A stretch of 64,000 nucleotides of DNA from assembly GCF_900116615.1 (NCBI RefSeq), contig NZ_FPBF01000007.1, positions 124,001-188,000 on the forward strand, read 5' to 3'. Positions within the stretch are counted from its first letter, which is position 1, and each line of letters starts with the position of its first letter. Source of the DNA: Algoriphagus locisalis. GTDB lineage: Bacteria > Bacteroidota > Bacteroidia > Cytophagales > Cyclobacteriaceae. A program made the translations under genes and the position numbers. Below the pieces are notes generated by a model, which was not told where the DNA came from, ran no database searches, and was given only the letters and a program-made list of their open reading frames with translations. Shown one piece after another: positions 34,885-43,674 of this stretch.

Positions 34885-36314
34885 TTCAAAGCTTTTTCAA
34901 TCTCTGCTTTCTCGAAGGCAGGATCGTAGTCAGGATTCTTTGTTGAGGGAATAGGCGCCCCATTTTCCGCCCTCCACTTCTCTAACTTACGTAACAATTC
35001 CTGAGCCTTTTCAGGATTTGAAGTTGCTAGGTTATTCCCTTCGGATGGATCATCCTTTAGATTATAAAGTTCTAATCCTCCATCTTCAAAATACTGATGC
35101 AGTTTCCAATCTCCTGAACGAATTACTGATCCAGGACGAGTACGGAAAAGCGGATCACGGGAATCATCTTCCTTTGAATCATAAGCTTCCAAATAAATTG
35201 GGAAATGCCAGAAAAGATCTCTTTCCACGAGTTCCTCTTCACGCAGCAGTGGTAATATACTTTCCCCATCCAGTTCCAAATTTCCACTTGGAGCTATCAA
35301 AGCTTGGAGTGTTGGGTAAAAATCCATTTGTGTTACCGGGGTGTTTTCTACACTTGGCTTAATTTGATTTTGCCACTTGATCAGAAGCGGAACACGAATG
35401 CCTCCTTCGTAATAGCTCCCCTTTCCAGCTCTTAAGGGATCTTGGTAGCTGGTAGCTCGTATACCACCATTATCTGAAGTGAAAATAATAAGGGTGTTAT
35501 CTGTTAAATTCAAGTTATCTAAGACAGCTAAAAGTCTCCCCACATTTTCATCCATACTTTGGATCATGGCAGCATAAACGGGATTACTTTGGCCTTTACC
35601 ACCCTTTTTATTCCTGTAATTTTCTTCAAGTTCTGGCTTCCCCATCAGCGGGCTATGAACGGTGTAAAAAGGCAGGTAAAGAAAAAATGAATTGTCTTTG
35701 TTTTCCCTCACAAAAGAAATAGCCTCATCTGTCAGCCTATCCGTAAGGTATTCTCCTTCCACTTTTGCTTTCAAATTGACATTGTATGGACTGAAATATC
35801 CATCCTTGCCAGGGTTACCTCTATGGCTACCCGCTATGTTTACATCAAACCCATGATCCAAAGGATCATCAGAAACATGCCATTTACCAAAAGTCCCCGT
35901 ACGATAGCCATTGTCTTTGAAAAACTTACCCAAGGTGTACAGGCTGTCTTGAATGGCCTTAGCATTAGGAAAAGCGATCAACTGCCTGGTTCTCTTGTCC
36001 CCACGATCTGCAGGATCTACCGTATAAATCCCGTGCGTCATAGGGTAACGACCAGTAATCATGGTGGCTCTGCTTGGCGCACAGTTAGAAGCTCCGGCGT
36101 AGGCATGCAGAAAAACCTTACTCTCTGTGCTTAATTTATCCAGATTAGGCGTCTCGTAATAGGCTGACCCCATAAAACACAAATCTGCCCAACCCAAATC
36201 ATCCACGTTGATCAAGACTACATTAGGTTTTTTTGAGTTTTCGGATTTAAGCTGCGCAAAAGAATCAGCTGTTCCAAACACTAACAACAAGCCTATAATT
36301 ATATATTTTATCAT
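34881..36314 (-). CDS. Secreted S1-family sulfatase (arylsulfatase-like) 1
   Basis: A 477-residue sulfatase with a signal peptide (GTADSFAQ). Metal ligands lie in VLINVDDLGWADL (Asp38-Asp39). Cys78 of SNCAPSRATMITGR is the C-x-P-S-R site for conversion to formylglycine, and GTFGKWHV, FFLYLPFYTVHSP and IIFTSDNGG are further active-site strands. It hydrolyses a sulfate ester, probably on a sugar, in the periplasm or outside. Subfamily and regiospecificity cannot be read with confidence. It is the second gene of a sulfatase pair. No formylglycine-generating enzyme lies in the window. Confidence 0.93.
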   Translation of the reverse strand: MIKYIIIGLLLVFGTADSFAQLKSENSKKPNVVLINVDDLGWADLCFMGSAYYETPNLDKLSTESKVFLHAYAGASNCAPSRATMITGRYPMTHGIYTVDPADRGDKRTRQLIAFPNAKAIQDSLYTLGKFFKDNGYRTGTFGKWHVSDDPLDHGFDVNIAGSHRGNPGKDGYFSPYNVNLKAKVEGEYLTDRLTDEAISFVRENKDNSFFLYLPFYTVHSPLMGKPELEENYRNKKGGKGQSNPVYAAMIQSMDENVGRLLAVLDNLNLTDNTLIIFTSDNGGIRATSYQDPLRAGKGSYYEGGIRVPLLIKWQNQIKPSVENTPVTQMDFYPTLQALIAPSGNLELDGESILPLLREEELVERDLFWHFPIYLEAYDSKEDDSRDPLFRTRPGSVIRSGDWKLHQYFEDGGLELYNLKDDPSEGNNLATSNPEKAQELLRKLEKWRAENGAPIPSTKNPDYDPAFEKAEIEKALN

Positions 36315-36350
36315 GGATTAAGATTTAGACATTTTACTTCACTCACCTAA

Positions 36351-36385
36351 TTACTTCCGACCTCAAACTTCCTACTTCCCACTCT
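36351..36385. repeat. Heptad-periodic spacer between the sulfatase genes
   Basis: Five consecutive 7-base units: TTACTTC, CGACCTC, AAACTTC, CTACTTC, CCACTCT (pattern NNACYTC). Similar degenerate pyrimidine-rich units recur later in the same 155-bp spacer (around 36448-36475). Confidence 0.5.
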
Positions 36386-36469
36386 TCGGTAAACAGCATC
36401 TCAACATAGTAACAAGGTTTCGACTTCGCTACCAATGACGACTCACTAACCTTACAACTTTCCAACCTC

Positions 36470-38038
36470 CTAATCCTTCGTCACCTTACTTCCCCACCAG
36501 TCAGGATTTGGGGTGTAATCGGGAGACAGCATTTTTACACGTTCAGCTTCCAAGACAGGTGTGCGTACGTTCTTGTTTCTATCCAATACTTCCTGATGTA
36601 ACTTCTCATCGTACTCTGGATCATCCCTTGGCTGATTTGCATCACTTTTTGCCAAATACTTCAAAAGATCTGAAGTGAGCTTTTTGGTCACTTTTGGGTT
36701 TTGCGTAGCTACATCATTTTGCTCGCGTGGGTCTTTGCTTAGATCATAGAGCTCTACATTTTTATTTTCCCAATAATAAATCAATTTCCAATTTCCCTCC
36801 CGCACAATTGAACTAGGATCTCCACCTTGATTTCCGTAGTGCGGATAGTGCCAATAAAGCTGACGGGAAGCGATTTTCTTCCCGTGCATCGCTGGAGCCA
36901 AGCTCATTCCCTCTATATTCACACCTTGAGGCATGTTTTCATTTGCCAGTTCCAAAAGCGTAGGGTAAAAATCTATTCCGCTGGCAGGAACGTCTAACGT
37001 GATCAATTCCTTCTGTCCTGGGACTTTGATAAAGTATGGCACGCGCAAACCACCTTCCCACTGGTATCCTTTGCCGCCTCTCAGCGGCAAATTTGAAGTG
37101 GAAAAAGCATCTCCAGATGCTACTCCTCCATGATCGGAGGTAAATACGATAATCGTATTTTCATCCAATCCAGCTTTCTTCAGCGCTGCCGTCACTACTC
37201 CTACAGCATCATCCATAGCTTCAACTAGACCTGCATAAACGGGATTATCCTGATGCAGACGAATTGGCAATCTTCTTTCCATTTCAAAGCCTTGGTCAGC
37301 GATTCCATTTGCGTCAGCCTTCGCTCTGTACTTCGCCCACTTCTCCTCTGTGGTCTGAATTGGGCCATGAACGGCATAAAAAGACAACATGGCAAAAAAC
37401 GGTTTCTGATGATCCTGTCCGATAAACTTAGCCGTTTCATTCGCTAGTCTCATGCTTAGGTTTTCACCATCAGGCCCTTGTTCCAGCTTGGGATTATCGT
37501 AGGGGGCAAAATATCCACCCTTCGGACTTCCTGCTTCAAAACCGCCAATATTGATATCAAAACCATGATCTTCAGGATAAGAACCTTCGCTTCCCAAATG
37601 CCACTTGCCCGCAAAGAACGTCTCATATCCAGAATCTCTCAAAGCCTCAGGTAGCGTCACATAGGATGCAGGTAAATCATGCGCATATTTCGGTGGCAAA
37701 AGTTTGGTATGCCTTCCATAATCTCTCCAAGCTTCACCTTCTGGCGCTCCTATCCAATCAGTAATCCCATGAACTGCAGGTGTCACCCCAGTCATAATAC
37801 TTGCCCTTGCCGGACTGCAAACGGGCGATGCAGTATAGCCTTGAGCAAACTGATAGGATTGGGACGCTAGCGCGTCAATATTAGGAGTTTCATAATACTT
37901 GCTCCCCGTCACACTGAGGTCATGGTAACCTAAGTCATCCACCAGGATAAAGACAATATTGGGTTTGACGGTAGTTTGGGCAAAAGCCTGAAAGAAACCG
38001 AGCAAAAGCCCAGCTACCGGAATAAATTTCTTCAGCAT
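36470..38038 (-). CDS. Secreted S1-family sulfatase (arylsulfatase-like) 2
   Basis: A 522-residue sulfatase with a signal peptide (GFFQAFAQ). It has metal-binding Asp34-Asp35 in FILVDDLGYHD, the formylglycine site Cys74 in PVCSPARASIMTG (C-x-P-A-R type), TFFAGKWHLG and IIVFTSDHGGVASGD. A C-terminal extension of about 50 residues (ending PDWWGSKVTKD) is longer than in sulfatase 1. It is upstream of sulfatase 1 on the same strand, 155 bp away, and the two differ enough to act on different sulfate positions. It probably desulfates glycans entering the neighbouring SusCD systems. Confidence 0.93.
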   Translation of the reverse strand: MLKKFIPVAGLLLGFFQAFAQTTVKPNIVFILVDDLGYHDLSVTGSKYYETPNIDALASQSYQFAQGYTASPVCSPARASIMTGVTPAVHGITDWIGAPEGEAWRDYGRHTKLLPPKYAHDLPASYVTLPEALRDSGYETFFAGKWHLGSEGSYPEDHGFDINIGGFEAGSPKGGYFAPYDNPKLEQGPDGENLSMRLANETAKFIGQDHQKPFFAMLSFYAVHGPIQTTEEKWAKYRAKADANGIADQGFEMERRLPIRLHQDNPVYAGLVEAMDDAVGVVTAALKKAGLDENTIIVFTSDHGGVASGDAFSTSNLPLRGGKGYQWEGGLRVPYFIKVPGQKELITLDVPASGIDFYPTLLELANENMPQGVNIEGMSLAPAMHGKKIASRQLYWHYPHYGNQGGDPSSIVREGNWKLIYYWENKNVELYDLSKDPREQNDVATQNPKVTKKLTSDLLKYLAKSDANQPRDDPEYDEKLHQEVLDRNKNVRTPVLEAERVKMLSPDYTPNPDWWGSKVTKD

Positions 38039-38233
38039 TTGGAGGTTATTGTTATATAGAAAAACTAAGATGGCTAAGAAGAATTAAAATCAAAAAAGTA
38101 ATGTGATGATAGGCAGAAAGTCCAAAACTAGCTAAGTGAAATTCCAGGGGAAGGCAAGCCTATCTAAATCAGCTATTAATAACGCTGACTTTTAAAAAAT
38201 ATAAAGTCTCAGCCTTCAGTCCTTTCAAAAGTA

Positions 38234-38276
38234 AACTGCGACTGAAAACTGACCACTGATTACTGTAAACTGAATA
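38234..38276. repeat. ACTGNNN heptanucleotide tandem repeat
   Basis: AACTGCG, ACTGAAA, ACTGACC, ACTGATT, ACTGTAA, ACTGAAT, ACTAC follow one another at exact 7-base spacing, with ACTG fixed and the last three bases variable. It directly abuts the stop codon of the HIT gene (38277). Confidence 0.65.
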
Positions 38277-38669
38277 CTACAACCCTCCTTTAATTCGTTC
38301 AGCGATTTCCGCCAACTCTTCGTTGGAAAGCTTCAGCTTAGGCCGGGTGAAGTTGATATCATCCATCGCCTTCAAAGGCACTAAGTGCACGTGGACATGA
38401 GGTACTTCCAAACCAATCACTGCAACACCAATCCTTGTGCACTTAATTGTTTTGTCCATTGCTTTGGCTACTTGCTGCGCAAAAAGATGCAAACCAGAAA
38501 GTACTTCCGGTTCCAAATTAAAAATGTAATCCACTTCCTGCTTGGGGACGACTAGTACATGACCTTTGACCAAAGGCATGATATCCAAGAAAGCTATATA
38601 GTTTTCATCCTCAGCCACGATGTGACCTGGGATCTCTCTATTGATGATTTTAGTAAAAATGGAAGCCAT
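38277..38669 (-). CDS. HIT-family (histidine triad) hydrolase, HINT-like
   Basis: A 130-residue HIT protein with the triad His91-x-His93-x-His95 in VPHVHVHLVPL, plus FTKIINREIPGHIV and VKGHVLVVPK segments typical of the HINT/PKCI branch. These enzymes hydrolyse nucleoside phosphoramidates or adenylates in the cytosol; the physiological substrate is usually unknown. It lies 43 bases downstream of greA on the same strand and is probably co-transcribed with it. Confidence 0.92.
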   Translation of the reverse strand: MASIFTKIINREIPGHIVAEDENYIAFLDIMPLVKGHVLVVPKQEVDYIFNLEPEVLSGLHLFAQQVAKAMDKTIKCTRIGVAVIGLEVPHVHVHLVPLKAMDDINFTRPKLKLSNEELAEIAERIKGGL

Positions 38670-38712
38670 AATTAATCGAAAGTAAAAATCCCGACGTTGG
38701 CCGGGATTGGTT

Positions 38713-39186
38713 TTAAAATGTAATATCTAATATCTCAAATTGAAGTGTTCCTGCTGGAGCAACTACTTCAGCAATATCACCTACTTTTTTACCTACTAAT
38801 CCTTTTCCAAACGGAGAAGCTAAGGATATCTTGCCAGCTTTCAAATCAGCCTCTTGTTCAGAAACCAAGGTGTAGCTCACAGTCATGCCATTTTTCACGT
38901 TTTTGATCTTTACGGTGGTCAGAATCCCAACCTTAGAAGTATCCAACTGCGAGCTGTCCAAAATTCTGGCATTGCCTACTACCGCTTCCAACTTTGCGAT
39001 TTTCAGTTCTAAGTGGCCTTGCGCATCTTTAGCCGCATCGTATTCGGCATTTTCGCTTAGATCTCCCTTGTCTCTAGCTTCAGCAATCTGATTAGATATA
39101 TCAGTTCTACCTTTTGTTTTAAGCATTTGAAGTTCATCCTTCAAGCGCTTCAAACCTTCTTCAGTATAATATTGTATTTCTCCCAT
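38713..39186 (-). CDS. greA: Transcription elongation factor GreA
   Basis: A 157-residue GreA. The N-terminal coiled coil (YTEEGLKRLKDELQMLK, SENAEYDAAKDAQGHLE with the acidic tip) reaches into the RNA polymerase secondary channel to stimulate cleavage of backtracked RNA. The C-terminal FKBP-like domain ends ISLASPFGKGLVGKKVGD. Length is standard. A canonical promoter lies upstream (39302-39271), and between it and the start codon is a 13-bp hairpin followed by T5, so expression may be limited by termination in the leader, as known for E. coli greA. Confidence 0.95.
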   Translation of the reverse strand: MGEIQYYTEEGLKRLKDELQMLKTKGRTDISNQIAEARDKGDLSENAEYDAAKDAQGHLELKIAKLEAVVGNARILDSSQLDTSKVGILTTVKIKNVKNGMTVSYTLVSEQEADLKAGKISLASPFGKGLVGKKVGDIAEVVAPAGTLQFEILDITF

Positions 39187-39207
39187 AATCTACTTTATTA
39201 AAAGCCA

Positions 39208-39248
39208 CAAAAACAAAGTAACGGTCGCAAGACGGGACCGTTACCTTG
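39208..39248 (-). terminator. Terminator/attenuator in the greA leader (GraL-like arrangement)
   Basis: On the minus strand CAAGGTAACGGTC (39248-39236) pairs with GACCGTTACTTTG (39226-39214) over 13 bp with one G-U wobble and a 9-base loop, followed by TTTTT (39213-39209). It lies downstream of the greA promoter and only 22 bases before the greA start. It may also terminate read-through from the rsmA-mgtE operon. Confidence 0.75.
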
Positions 39249-39270
39249 TTATTAGCTTGTATTTGATGCA

Positions 39271-39302
39271 CAAAGATAGCAAAAGCTTTGAAACAAAGCA
39301 AA
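39271..39302 (-). promoter_or_regulatory. greA promoter
   Basis: On the minus strand, -33 TTTG (39302-39299), a 20-bp spacer and -7 TATCTTTG (39278-39271), an exact TAnnTTTG match. Transcription should begin near 39264, giving a leader of about 80 bases that includes the hairpin. Confidence 0.7.
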
Positions 39303-39337
39303 GCACCTATTTCTTTGACTTTCTATTAAAATCTTGT

Positions 39338-40273
39338 CTAATTCTCTTTAAAGGCCTTTTTGATCCTTTTCGCTAAAACTTTATTAATCTTTTCGTAGGA
39401 TTCATAAGTCCAGCCTGCCACATGTGGACTAAACAATACATTTTCTCTAGCAGCCAGTTTTTCAAACTCAGCTTTTTGCTCGGGCGTAAACTTCTGGAAC
39501 TTCTCATTTTCCAATACATCCAGCAAAGCTCCTCGTAAAATTCCCTGATCCAATGCTTCATTCAAGGTTTTGAAACTGATTACTTCTCCCCTAGCCGTAT
39601 TGATCAGCCAAAATGGTTTTGCGAAGCTTTTGAGTTCTTTCAACGTAAAAAAGTCCCTAGTTTCAGGTGTAAGCGGAACGTGAATGCTGAGAATATCTGC
39701 CTCAGCTTTCAGCTTTTCCCAGATTACTTCCTGGACGAAATCGTCTCCAAAATCCATCTTGTATTTATCATACGCGAGAATATTTACGTTAAATCCTTGT
39801 AGTCTCTGGGCAAAGGACTTTCCCATATTCCCAAAGCCCATAATCCCAACAGTTTTACCCATTAGCTCATGGCCACGGTTTCCTTCTCGGTCCCAAATAC
39901 CTTTTCTGACTTCCTGGTTAGCTTTTTCAATAGTATTGAAAAGTGCTAGAAGCATACCAACCGCATGCTCTGCCACTGCATCACGGTTTCCTTTGGCGGC
40001 ATGGAAAAGTTTGATATCCCTTTCAGCCATATATTCCAGATCAATTTTATCCAGTCCTGCACCAGCTCTTCCAATGAATTTCAGATTTGTTGCCCGCTCT
40101 AGCAGATCCCGATCCATCGGTGTTTTGGACCGAATTATAAGTCCATCAAACTCAGCAACACAGGCTAAAATCTCATCACGGGTGATTTCTGGAGAATAGA
40201 CGACTTCATGCCCTTGCTTTTCCAGCATAGGAATGATGCTCTCATGCATATCGTCAATGATTAGAATCTTCAT
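39338..40273 (-). CDS. D-2-hydroxyacid dehydrogenase (phosphoglycerate dehydrogenase-like, no ACT domain)
   Basis: A 311-residue NAD-dependent D-isomer 2-hydroxyacid dehydrogenase. GRAGAGLDKID forms the substrate-domain hinge, GFGNMG (146-151) the NAD loop, NTARGEVIS carries the catalytic Arg, and HVAGWT the catalytic His. It lacks the C-terminal ACT/regulatory domain of long SerA enzymes. It may be a short phosphoglycerate dehydrogenase (serine synthesis) or a hydroxypyruvate/glyoxylate reductase; sequence alone does not decide. It lies 9 bases after mgtE in the rsmA-mgtE operon. Confidence 0.85.
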   Translation of the reverse strand: MKILIIDDMHESIIPMLEKQGHEVVYSPEITRDEILACVAEFDGLIIRSKTPMDRDLLERATNLKFIGRAGAGLDKIDLEYMAERDIKLFHAAKGNRDAVAEHAVGMLLALFNTIEKANQEVRKGIWDREGNRGHELMGKTVGIMGFGNMGKSFAQRLQGFNVNILAYDKYKMDFGDDFVQEVIWEKLKAEADILSIHVPLTPETRDFFTLKELKSFAKPFWLINTARGEVISFKTLNEALDQGILRGALLDVLENEKFQKFTPEQKAEFEKLAARENVLFSPHVAGWTYESYEKINKVLAKRIKKAFKEN

Positions 40274-40282
40274 TTTTTACAA

Positions 40283-41650
40283 TTATATATGTAGTAAAGA
40301 CATCGCTACCAAAAAGTAAACTGCCAGTCCAATCAAATCATTTGCAGTGGTGATAAATGGCCCGGAAGCTAACGCTGGATTGATACCAATTTTGTCAAGA
40401 ATAATCGGTGTGATGGTGCCCATAAATGAAGCGAGAAGCACAACTGAAAACAAAGCGATGGAGACGACCATGGCGAATGACACATCAGTTTTATAGAATA
40501 AAACTACCACGCCAAAGACGAAAGTGGCCAAGATCAATCCATTCAGAATAGCGACTAAAAGCACTTTCAGAAACCTTTTGGCCATAGAATCATCGAAAAT
40601 CGATTTGCTGGCAAGAGACTGCACTACGATGGATGAAGTTTGGATTCCTACGTTTCCACCTGTTGCAGTGATGAGAGGAATAAAAAAGGCAAGCGCAGTC
40701 ACCTTACTTAGCCCTTCCTCAAAAAAACCTATAAACCCAGCACCAAGCAGCCCGCCGCAAATCCCAATCAACAACCAAGGAAGTCTGGCTTTGGAAAGCT
40801 TTATCACACTATCATATTCATCCACGGTATCTGATATACCCGTCATTGCCTGAATATCCTCCTCGGCTTCTTCTCGGATTACATCCAGGATATCATCGAC
40901 CGTAATTCTTCCTACCAATTTATTCTTACTATTCACAACAGGTAGCGATTCCAAATCATACTTTCGCATGACTTCAGCCACCTCTTCCTGATCCATGTAA
41001 GTTGGCACAGAGATCACTTCTTCTTCATAGATATCCTCGATCTTAGTTTCGTCCGAAGCCAATACAATCCGCTTCAGGGATACGATTCCCATCAATTGCT
41101 GACGGTTGTTCACCACGAAAATGGAATAGATCTTACTTACATTTTCGGCTTGGCGACGAATCTCATTAATCGTCTGAACTACATTCCAGTTTTTATTAGC
41201 TCGAATATATTCCTTCGCCATGATACCACCTGCAGTATCTTCATCGTAGCGTAAGAGTTCGAGAATCTGATCTGACTTTACCTTATCCTGAAAGTGGCTG
41301 ATGATATCTTCCCGCTCTCTTTCCAAAAAGAGATTAAGTATATCAGCACCATCATCCGAGTCCATCAACTCAATCAGATTGGCCATTTCCTGCACTTCCA
41401 ACTCCTTCAGAACTTTATGCTGATTGGTAGCTTCCAGCTCGATAATAATATCAGCAGCCAACTGTGCGTCCAAAACCCTAAGCACATAAATGGATTCCTC
41501 CATGGATAGCTCATCGAGCAAAGCAGCAATATCCGCTACATTAACGCCATCAAGCGACTCTTGAATAAAGTTCAAGTCCTCCGCTTCAATCGCCTGCTGT
41601 AGGCTTTCTAAGTACTCCTTCGAAAGTTCAAACTGCTTAATGATTTCCAC
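40283..41650 (-). CDS. mgtE: Magnesium transporter MgtE
   Basis: A 455-residue MgtE-type Mg2+ channel. It has a helical N domain (about 1-130, with the repeated acidic LLDELSMEES pattern), a pair of CBS domains (about 135-250, EEVISVPTYMDQEE, LPVVNSKNKLVGRITVDDIL), a connecting helix and five membrane helices (about 285-452, including ITATGGNVGIQTSSIVVQSLA and IGINPALASGPFITTANDLIG). Cytosolic Mg2+ bound between N and CBS domains gates the channel closed. The start overlaps the end of rsmA by 14 bases, indicating coupling. Confidence 0.95.
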   Translation of the reverse strand: MEIIKQFELSKEYLESLQQAIEAEDLNFIQESLDGVNVADIAALLDELSMEESIYVLRVLDAQLAADIIIELEATNQHKVLKELEVQEMANLIELMDSDDGADILNLFLEREREDIISHFQDKVKSDQILELLRYDEDTAGGIMAKEYIRANKNWNVVQTINEIRRQAENVSKIYSIFVVNNRQQLMGIVSLKRIVLASDETKIEDIYEEEVISVPTYMDQEEVAEVMRKYDLESLPVVNSKNKLVGRITVDDILDVIREEAEEDIQAMTGISDTVDEYDSVIKLSKARLPWLLIGICGGLLGAGFIGFFEEGLSKVTALAFFIPLITATGGNVGIQTSSIVVQSLASKSIFDDSMAKRFLKVLLVAILNGLILATFVFGVVVLFYKTDVSFAMVVSIALFSVVLLASFMGTITPIILDKIGINPALASGPFITTANDLIGLAVYFLVAMSLLHI

Positions 41651-42422
41651 GGGAAGTTTCGATTGTTTGGGTGAGAAAAATAAAGTCTGCTACGTCCAAT
41701 TGCTCGGCACGCAAACTCAAAATAGGATGTGTATTAAACTCCTCTGGTAGGTTAAAAGGCTTCAGGCAGTTGCGAAGAGTTTTACGCCTATTACCAAAGC
41801 CTGCCTTTACAACCTGTTTGAATAGCTTTTCGTTGCAATCCAATTTCTCGGTCGCATTTCTGGTTAGACGGATTACCCCAGAATTAACTTTCGGAGGGGG
41901 ATCAAATACATGCGGAGGAACTGTAAACAGGTATTCTATATCGTAAAAAGCCTGCAATAATACAGAGAGTATTCCATAGTCTTTATTCCCTTTTGGTGAA
42001 GCAATCCGCTCTGCTACTTCCTTTTGGAGCATGCAAACGACTTCTGTCACCTGATCTTTTACTTCCAAGACTTTGAAAAAAATCTGAGAGGAAATGTTGT
42101 AGGGGAAATTACCCGCAATGGCAAACTTATCGGTGAATAGATCTTCCAAATTCATTTTCAGAAAATCCCCTTCAATAATCTTATCACCGAGTTCGGGGTA
42201 TTTTTTATGCAAGTAAACAATGGATTCTTTATCAATATCTATTAGATATAAATCCAGGCTTTCCTTCATCAGAAAATCAGTGAGTACACCCATCCCCGGT
42301 CCTATTTCCAGAACTTTAGATACTCCGTTATGCCCTTTGACCGCTTGCGCTATTTGCTCCGCAATACTCAAATCGGTCAAAAAATGCTGTCCCAAGTGTT
42401 TCTTGGCTTTGACCTTTTCCAT
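41637..42422 (-). CDS. rsmA: 16S rRNA (adenine-N6) dimethyltransferase RsmA/KsgA
   Basis: A 261-residue methyltransferase that dimethylates the two adjacent adenines in helix 45 of 16S rRNA. KKHLGQHFLTD opens the protein, motif I LEIGPGMG is at 38-45, motif IV is NFPYNISSQI at 105-114, and GFGNRRKTLRNCL lies in the C-terminal domain. Length is standard. Loss of the enzyme usually gives kasugamycin resistance. It is divergent from pdxA across 121 bp, whereas in E. coli the two are co-transcribed. A minus-strand TAATTTTG (42466-42459) upstream could be the -7 element. Confidence 0.95.
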   Translation of the reverse strand: MEKVKAKKHLGQHFLTDLSIAEQIAQAVKGHNGVSKVLEIGPGMGVLTDFLMKESLDLYLIDIDKESIVYLHKKYPELGDKIIEGDFLKMNLEDLFTDKFAIAGNFPYNISSQIFFKVLEVKDQVTEVVCMLQKEVAERIASPKGNKDYGILSVLLQAFYDIEYLFTVPPHVFDPPPKVNSGVIRLTRNATEKLDCNEKLFKQVVKAGFGNRRKTLRNCLKPFNLPEEFNTHPILSLRAEQLDVADFIFLTQTIETSRGNH

Positions 42423-42543
42423 CGGTTAGCTCAGATAAATTTTTATAAATTGCAAACTCAAAATTAAGAGAATAATTCTAAAGGACTAGCTTACCCATGG
42501 AGGCTTGACCAAACCTTAACACCTAGTCCACATTATAATTTAT

Positions 42544-43566
42544 ATGCATCAACGAAAGATCAAACCCATTATCGGAATAAGCATTGGCGACATAAACGGA
42601 ATCGGCGTAGAAGTCACCATGAAAGCCCTGCTGGACAACAGAACCTACAAGTCATTTACCCCGCTAATCTATGCGCATGGTAAAGCCTTGACATTCTATA
42701 GGAAACAACTGGGCATGGATGATTTTAATTTTTCACAAATCAGAAGCATAGATGAGGTTCAGCACAAACGCATCAATGTAATCAATGTCACCGAAGAATG
42801 TCCAGAAGTAATTCCTGGAGTAGAAACCCAGGAAGCCGGGAAATTTGCTTTGGAAGCATTGAAAATGGCAGTTGATGATCTAAAGGAAGGGAAAATCCAG
42901 GCATTGGTAACCGCTCCACTCAATAAAAACAATGTGAATTCGGAAGAACTTCCCTTTGTCGGACATACCGAATTCATCACTGAAGCCGTTGGATCCAAAG
43001 AGAGTCTAATGCTGATGTGTGCTGAGCAGCTTCGCGTAGGTTTAGTGACAGGTCATGTGCCGTTGGCAAAAGTGGCAGAGAATGTGACTCAGGAGCGTAT
43101 TATTCAAAAAGCTAAAATTCTGCTCAAAACTCTAGAAAAAGACTTTGGCATCAATAAACCAAAAATCGCAATTCTGGGACTGAACCCACATGCGGGTGAA
43201 GACGGGCTATTGGGCGAAGAAGAAGAGCAAATCATTAAACCAGCCATTCACGCTTTGAAAGACCAGAACAAAATGGTATTCGGCCCTTATCCAGCAGATG
43301 GATTTTTCGGCATGGCTCACCAGACCAAATTTGATGGTGTATTGGCCATGTATCATGATCAGGGTTTAGTTCCTTTCAAGTCAATGGCATTCAGCACAGG
43401 GGTAAACTTCACCGCTGGGTTGCCCGTAGTTAGAACATCGCCAGATCATGGCACTGCGTACAATATAGCTGGGAAAAACGTCGCAGACGAGGGCTCCATG
43501 CGAGCAGCTATTTTCTTGGCAGCAGACATTATTCAACAACACAACCCGCAGGAATCGGATGATTGA
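42544..43566 (+). CDS. pdxA: 4-hydroxythreonine-4-phosphate dehydrogenase
   Basis: A 340-residue PdxA of the DXP-dependent vitamin B6 pathway. It oxidises 4-phosphohydroxy-L-threonine with NAD, yielding the precursor used by PdxJ. Segments GISIGDINGIGVE, LPFVGHTEFITEAVG, ILGLNPHAGEDGLLG and MYHDQGLVPFKSMAF provide the three metal-binding histidines, and TSPDHGTAYNIAG is the C-terminal signature. The ATG at 42544 gives normal length. Confidence 0.95.
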   Translation: MHQRKIKPIIGISIGDINGIGVEVTMKALLDNRTYKSFTPLIYAHGKALTFYRKQLGMDDFNFSQIRSIDEVQHKRINVINVTEECPEVIPGVETQEAGKFALEALKMAVDDLKEGKIQALVTAPLNKNNVNSEELPFVGHTEFITEAVGSKESLMLMCAEQLRVGLVTGHVPLAKVAENVTQERIIQKAKILLKTLEKDFGINKPKIAILGLNPHAGEDGLLGEEEEQIIKPAIHALKDQNKMVFGPYPADGFFGMAHQTKFDGVLAMYHDQGLVPFKSMAFSTGVNFTAGLPVVRTSPDHGTAYNIAGKNVADEGSMRAAIFLAADIIQQHNPQESDD

Positions 43567-43617
43567 GAAGGAAAACCAGAGATTTTTGAATAAAACCAAA
43601 GATTATTTCAATATCTC

Positions 43618-43649
43618 TTTTATCCTTTTATAATTATTCACTATTTTTG
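43618..43649 (+). promoter_or_regulatory. Candidate promoter of DUF177-rpmF
   Basis: The -7 element TATTTTTG (43642-43649) matches TAnnTTTG exactly. A TTTT(A) at 43618-43621 lies 20 bp upstream as a weak -33. The start codon at 43675 leaves a leader of about 20 bases. Confidence 0.55.
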
Positions 43650-43674
43650 CGGTCTTAAATCGAGAGGAGACATC

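Noticed and set aside
38039..38276. Possible tRNA or small RNA in the 238-bp gap between HIT and sulfatase genes
   Set aside because: No cloverleaf or T-loop consensus could be drawn; the distal part is the heptad repeat.
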